In this document: positions 59,557 to 64,000 of the stretch, in pieces
Layout: every line of letters starts with the position of its first letter
Numbering within the stretch: the stretch's first letter is position 1
Source: Lycium barbarum
Taxonomy: Eukaryota; Streptophyta; Magnoliopsida; Solanales; Solanaceae
Direction of reading: 5' to 3'
Assembly: GCF_019175385.1 (NCBI RefSeq)
Contig: NC_083338.1
Coordinates: 89,611,777 to 89,675,776 of the forward strand
Length of the DNA: 64,000 bases
Position numbers and translations under genes: made by a program
Notes under the pieces: generated by a model
What the model saw: only the letters and a program-made list of their open reading frames with translations
What the model was told of the DNA's origin: nothing
The model's database searches: none

Positions 59557-62120
59557 TTTCACAACCAAAACTGATGGGCCATAACAAGTGCCCGACCACT
59601 ACTGGCCAAGCACTCCTATCCTTGCATTTACTGTGCACTGACTATCCTGGGCCCATAGACAATCTGTAACTGAGTTGTACTGTCTCCCGAACAATCAACA
59701 TAAGAGACACTGCACCGGGAACTCATGGCCAACACATACATATAAACATAAACACTGAGAGTAATAACATGAGCCGACTTGGCCGCCACATATATACTAT
59801 ACAACAAAATAAATGCTGACGCGGCTGCATAACATCATGTATCACTGTCTACAGACCTCTATGGAGTACAAACTGTAGAAATGACAGGACATGGCCCTGC
59901 CGTACCCATATATGTACATAACCGAATAGCATACCAAAAGGGATGTAGCTCCGGATCAATGGAGCGTACTGATTGCTACTGAGGGGAGGTCCTACTGCGA
60001 TAGAACGTCCGACTGGCTACCTAATCCTGTGGGCATGAACGCCGCGTCCACAGGAAGGGACGTCAGTACGAGTAATGTACCGAGTATGTAAGGTATGAAT
60101 AATAACATAGTAAGGGATGTAAAGTATGAATAATAACAGAATGGAAATATAAAGCGTATCGTAAGACAAAAGAGTAACCTGTACATATGAGTTCCTCTTA
60201 GGGCGGATGCCATGCATGCTTAGCTTTCTTTTGAAAAAATATTTCTTTTTCATGTATGGATAAAATAGTACATATCATGTTGCCGAGGCGTCGGCTCCGA
60301 TCCATTTAACCACATATGTCCCGCGTCCGGGATGGTATCATGTCATATAATACCAACTGATCAGGTGGCCATGCGTCTATAGCGCCTCTCCCTTTTTCCT
60401 ATATTCCCCGTATACATATACATATACATATATCATGTTCATATATCATATAAACAACATGCAGGAGAGCCCAAAGAAAACTATGTCTCTATCAGAGTGA
60501 CATAAGGTCGGTAACCTCCGATTACATTATGGAACAATCATGATTGCCATATCTCACCATGAAGGAACAATTATTATAAGGTGGACTATCAATGAAAAAT
60601 AACCTCAAGAGAAAACATAGAATAAGGTCATAAATCTCGTAAGGCGTCAATTCATATACTACTTTGAAGTCTTCAGAAAATAAAGTCATTATCAAGGAAT
60701 AAAATTGAGGATCAAGAAATTGCTCAATATTCTCATATTTATATTGAATCCACAACTTGAGACTTTCAAACATGAAACCATTCTCATCATAATCATCATA
60801 GACATATTCTCAACTTTGACATCATCGTTGTCATTACAAAAACATGTCCGTCATAAAAGCTTACCAAATCCTAAACCTTTATTTTGGGAAAAATACAGAC
60901 ATTTTGGAAAACATTTACGGGTTATCAGGAAGGGAATCTTGCCTTGGAATCATAGAATTTTAACTTTTGATAACAAGGAAGATATGGAAACATTTATGAA
61001 ATCATAACATAGGAATCATGCCTTTGAAAGAAAGGGACGAGCCTTAATATACCTTTCGGTCGCCTTAGTCGTTCAACGTTTATCCTTCCAAGCTCGTAAA
61101 TCTACATATAAACCATTCATACTATTATTAGGCTCAATGTCATATGCTTATCTTAAGCCTTCAATTTAATTCCGTTTAGAATCTGCCGAAATTCGGGCAG
61201 CACCTCCCCTGTTTATATGGCTAGCCCGAAATCACAATCCAACAACCAACAACAACAACAAAAATACCAACATCAATAACATCATTTCCAACACCAATAT
61301 GTATCATAAAACAGCACACACGCTGTTTTCCAACTTCCAAAACTAACCAACTTACTACACAATTATTTAACGACTTTATCTCTGTAAATAAGCCTTAAAT
61401 AATACCAAAAGAGAAAGATTCATACCTTTTTTCTTGTAAAGACAACTATATCTTCAATATCCACCTTGATTCCACCGCAAAACCTTACTAGAATCACATC
61501 TATGCATTTATTTGGGCTTCGATTAATACTCCGTCACTTGAAAATTGCTTACTTTTTGTTTCCCTCTCTCTCTCTCTCTTCAATTTCTGGAAATTTCTAT
61601 CAAAATCTGATGAAAAAAGGGGGTTATTACCCTTTATATAGGGGTCAAATTCGGGTCGGGTCACTGTAGCATTTTCACTGTAGCAGGTAGGTACTTAGCA
61701 GTACTGTAGCATGCGTTTCTGCTCTGTCAGCTAAACTTGTAACGTCCATAATTCTCTACTCCGATGTCCTATTGATGAGAAGTTTGTTGCGTTGGAAACT
61801 AGACTCGACGAGCTTAATTTTTGGATTTTGTTTCACTTCAAAACACTTCATATGCAAAGAGATATTCGTCCCCCAATTTGGACCAAACTTTTCACACAAA
61901 ACATTACCCATCCTTTCTCCAAAGTCGTACTACTCCACTTCTTCCACTCATTTCCATATAAAACCTTCCGGTATACCTTATATACATCCTTTACTCAATA
62001 AATATATTCAATAGCGCTTGCTCCTTCTATTCCAAAGTGGTTTTTCTTAACCATAACTCAACGTACTTATGTTTCAAATTCGATAAGTGCTTCTTCGAAG
62101 ATACGGGGTGTAACACAAAT
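59552..62120 (-). mobile_element. Solo LTR S4, same family, inverted
   Basis: The LTR 59557-62115 (2,559 bp) lies between GAAAT (59552-59556) and CAAAT (62116-62120), a target duplication with one change. On the minus strand it starts TGTTACACCCCGTATCTTCG like B itself. Its 3' end has decayed (TTTCACAACC for TGTCACGACC). It gives the full length of the X-type LTR and carries the hairpin cassette at 60027-60083. Confidence 0.92.
60027..60083 (-). other. LTR hairpin cassette, S4
   Basis: TCAGTAC with GTACCGA (one mismatch) and CGTCC/GGACG. The third stem is disrupted. A GCTCC/GGAGC hairpin is near 59949-59969 and GGCAGG/CCTGTC near 59883-59902, the latter another paired variant of stem 5. Confidence 0.6.
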
Positions 62121-64000
62121 GAGTGGAAGAAATGGAGTAGTACGACTCTGGAGAAAGGATGGGTAATGTTTGTGTGAAAATTTTGGTCCAATTTGGGGGA
62201 TGAATATCTCTTAGCATATGAAGTGTTTTAAGGTGAAACAAAAGCCTAAAATGAAATTCGTCGAGTCTAGATTCCAACGCAACAAACCTCTTATCGATAG
62301 GACATCGGAGTAGAGAATTTTGGACGTTACAAGTTCAGCTGACAGAGTAGAAACGCGATCTACAGAACTGCTACAGTAACCGACCTGCTACAGTGCTACT
62401 ACAGTAAAATGCTACAGTGAACCCGACCCGAATTTGACCCTATATAAAGGGTAATAACCCCCTTTTTTCATCACATTTTCCTAGAAAACTCCATAAATTA
62501 GAAGAGAGAAAGTGAGTGAATCAAAAGTGAGCAATTTTTAAGTAGCGGAGCAGTGGTTTAGGTCCGGGTAACGCATGGTTGTGATTCTAGTATTGTTTTG
62601 CCGTGGATATTGAGGGTATTTCTATCTTAACAATAAAAAAGGTATGGATCTTTCTCTTTTGGTATTATTTAAGGCTTCTTTACGGAGATAAAGTCGTTAA
62701 ATAATTGTGTAGTAAGTTGGTTAGTTATGGAAGTTGGAAAATAGCGTGTGGGCTATTTTATGGTACATATTGGTGTTGGAAATGATGTTGGTATTTTTGT
62801 TGTTGTTGTTGGTTATTGGATTGTGATTTCAGGCTAGGCATATAAACAGGGGAGGTGTTGCCCGAATTTCGTCAGATTATAAATGGATTTATTTGAAGGA
62901 CTAAGACAAACGTATAACGATTAGTCTAATGATTGTGTGAATCCTCTTAAATGTAGACTTGCGAGCTCGGACGAAGAAGTGTAGATAATTGGAGGCTGAA
63001 CAGGTATGTTAAGGTTCGTCCCTTTCCTTCAAAGGCATGATTCCTATGTTATGATTTCATAAATGTTTCCATATCTTCCTTGTTATCAAAAGTTAAAAGT
63101 CTATGATTCCACGACATGATTCCCTTCCTGATAACCCATAAATGTTTTCTGAAATGTTCGTATTTTTCCAAAACAAAGGTTTATGATTTTGTAAGCTTTT
63201 ATGACTACAACGACAGACATGTTTTTGTAATGACAACGATGATGTCAAAGATGAGAATATGTCTATGATGATTATGATGAGAATGGTTTCATGTTTGAAA
63301 TTCTAAAGTTGTGAATTCAATATGAATATGAGAATATTGAGCTATTTCTTGATCCTCAATTTTATTCCTTGATAATGACTCTATTTTCTAAAGACTTCAA
63401 AGTGTATGAATTGACGCCTTATGAGATTTATGACCTTATTCTATGTTTTCTCTTGATGTTATTCTTCATTGATAGTCTCACCTTATAATAATTGTTCCAT
63501 CAAGGTGAGACATGACGATCATGATTATTCCATAATGTAATCGGAGATTACCGACCTTACGTCTCTCCGATAGAGTTATAGCTTTTCTTTGGGCTCTCCT
63601 GCATGCTGTTTATATGATATATGAACATGATATATATATATATGTATGTATATGTATATGGGGAATATGGGAAAAATGGCGAGGCGCTATAGACGCATGG
63701 CCACATGATCAGCTGGTATAATGTGACATGATATCATCCCGGACGCGGGATGCCCGGACACGGGACATATGTGGTTAAATGGATCGGAGCCGACGCCTCG
63801 ACAACATGATATGTTCTATTTTATGTATACATGAAAAAGAAATGTTTTTCAAAAGAAAGCTAAGCATGCATGGCATCCGCCCTAAGAGGAACTCATATGT
63901 ATAGGTTACTCTTTTATCTTACGATACACTCTATATTTCCATTCTGTTATTATTCGTACTTTACATCCCTTACTATGTTATTATTCATACCTTACATACT
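62116..64000 (+). repeat. 3' LTR of B, second piece, cut by window end
   Basis: Continues the X-type LTR, with GCTACAGTA repeats, TATATAAA (62441-62448) and AGGTATGT (about 63003). The window ends at ACATACT, just where the hairpin cassette should begin. Confidence 0.9.

Larger units (their letters stand above)
51172..64000 (+). mobile_element. Non-autonomous LTR element B, runs off window
   Basis: A plus element. The 5' LTR begins TGTTACACCCCGTATCTTCG (51172). The interior has no gag or pol, the polypurine tract is at about 59379-59391, and the 3' LTR starts with the same family sequence at 59392. The 3' LTR is split by inverted solo LTR S4 and continues from 62116 to the window end. The 5' LTR is chimeric, changing family near 53080. 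Confidence 0.82.

Overview
The window is plant nuclear heterochromatin built almost entirely from nested LTR retrotransposons. I found no host gene. The polymerases are plant Ty3/gypsy. Most belong to the chromodomain (Tekay/Del-like) group, and one remnant is Tat-like. Nearly every element has a tRNA-iMet primer-binding site (core TGGTATCAGAGC), a G-rich polypurine tract, and LTRs running TGTTACA...GTCGTGACA. A trace of a SINE with a (TTG)n tail and the general style of the LTRs suggest Solanaceae. That assignment is an inference.

Nesting, outermost first. A Tat-like element G (+) shows at 29039-30662 and probably again at 50945-51171. Left of it, a non-autonomous minus element F (internal 23445-26435, 5' LTR 26436-29038) lies inside G. 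A plus element D (gag-pol 10094-13797, 3' LTR remnant 21822-23444) lies inside F. Inside D are minus element E (13797-21821) and the 5' LTR of minus element C (7692-10093). The internal region of C is interrupted by N1 (1-7670, +), a non-autonomous element with LTRs of about 3.3 kb and an interior of only 1.2 kb. On the right, minus element A (30663-50944) sits in G with a perfect AGTCA target duplication. A itself holds three solo LTRs (37911-41205, 44203-47491, 47830-50682) and a CACTA fragment (43058-43851). From 51172 to the window end lies non-autonomous plus element B. It has a chimeric 5' LTR, a 5S rRNA-derived segment in its interior, and a 3' LTR split by an inverted solo LTR of its own family (59557-62115).

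No open reading frame encodes an intact polyprotein. D, E, A and G carry recognisable gag, protease, reverse transcriptase, RNase H, integrase and (in E and A) chromodomain pieces broken by stops and frameshifts. Many of the stops look like C-to-T decay. N1, F and B have no coding capacity. N1 and F share with A and E the primer site and a leader of about 105 nt, and N1 and B share with A and E the polypurine-tract hairpin, so they could have been mobilised in trans.

The most unusual signal is a compact RNA-like cassette in the sense strand of thirteen LTR copies from several families. Three hairpins abut with no spacer (TCAGTAC/GTACTGA, then CGTCC/GGACG or CCCCC/GGGGG, then CTGCG/CGCAG or CTGTG/CACAG), and two more follow downstream. 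Stem sequences change between families while pairing is mostly kept, which points to selection on RNA structure.
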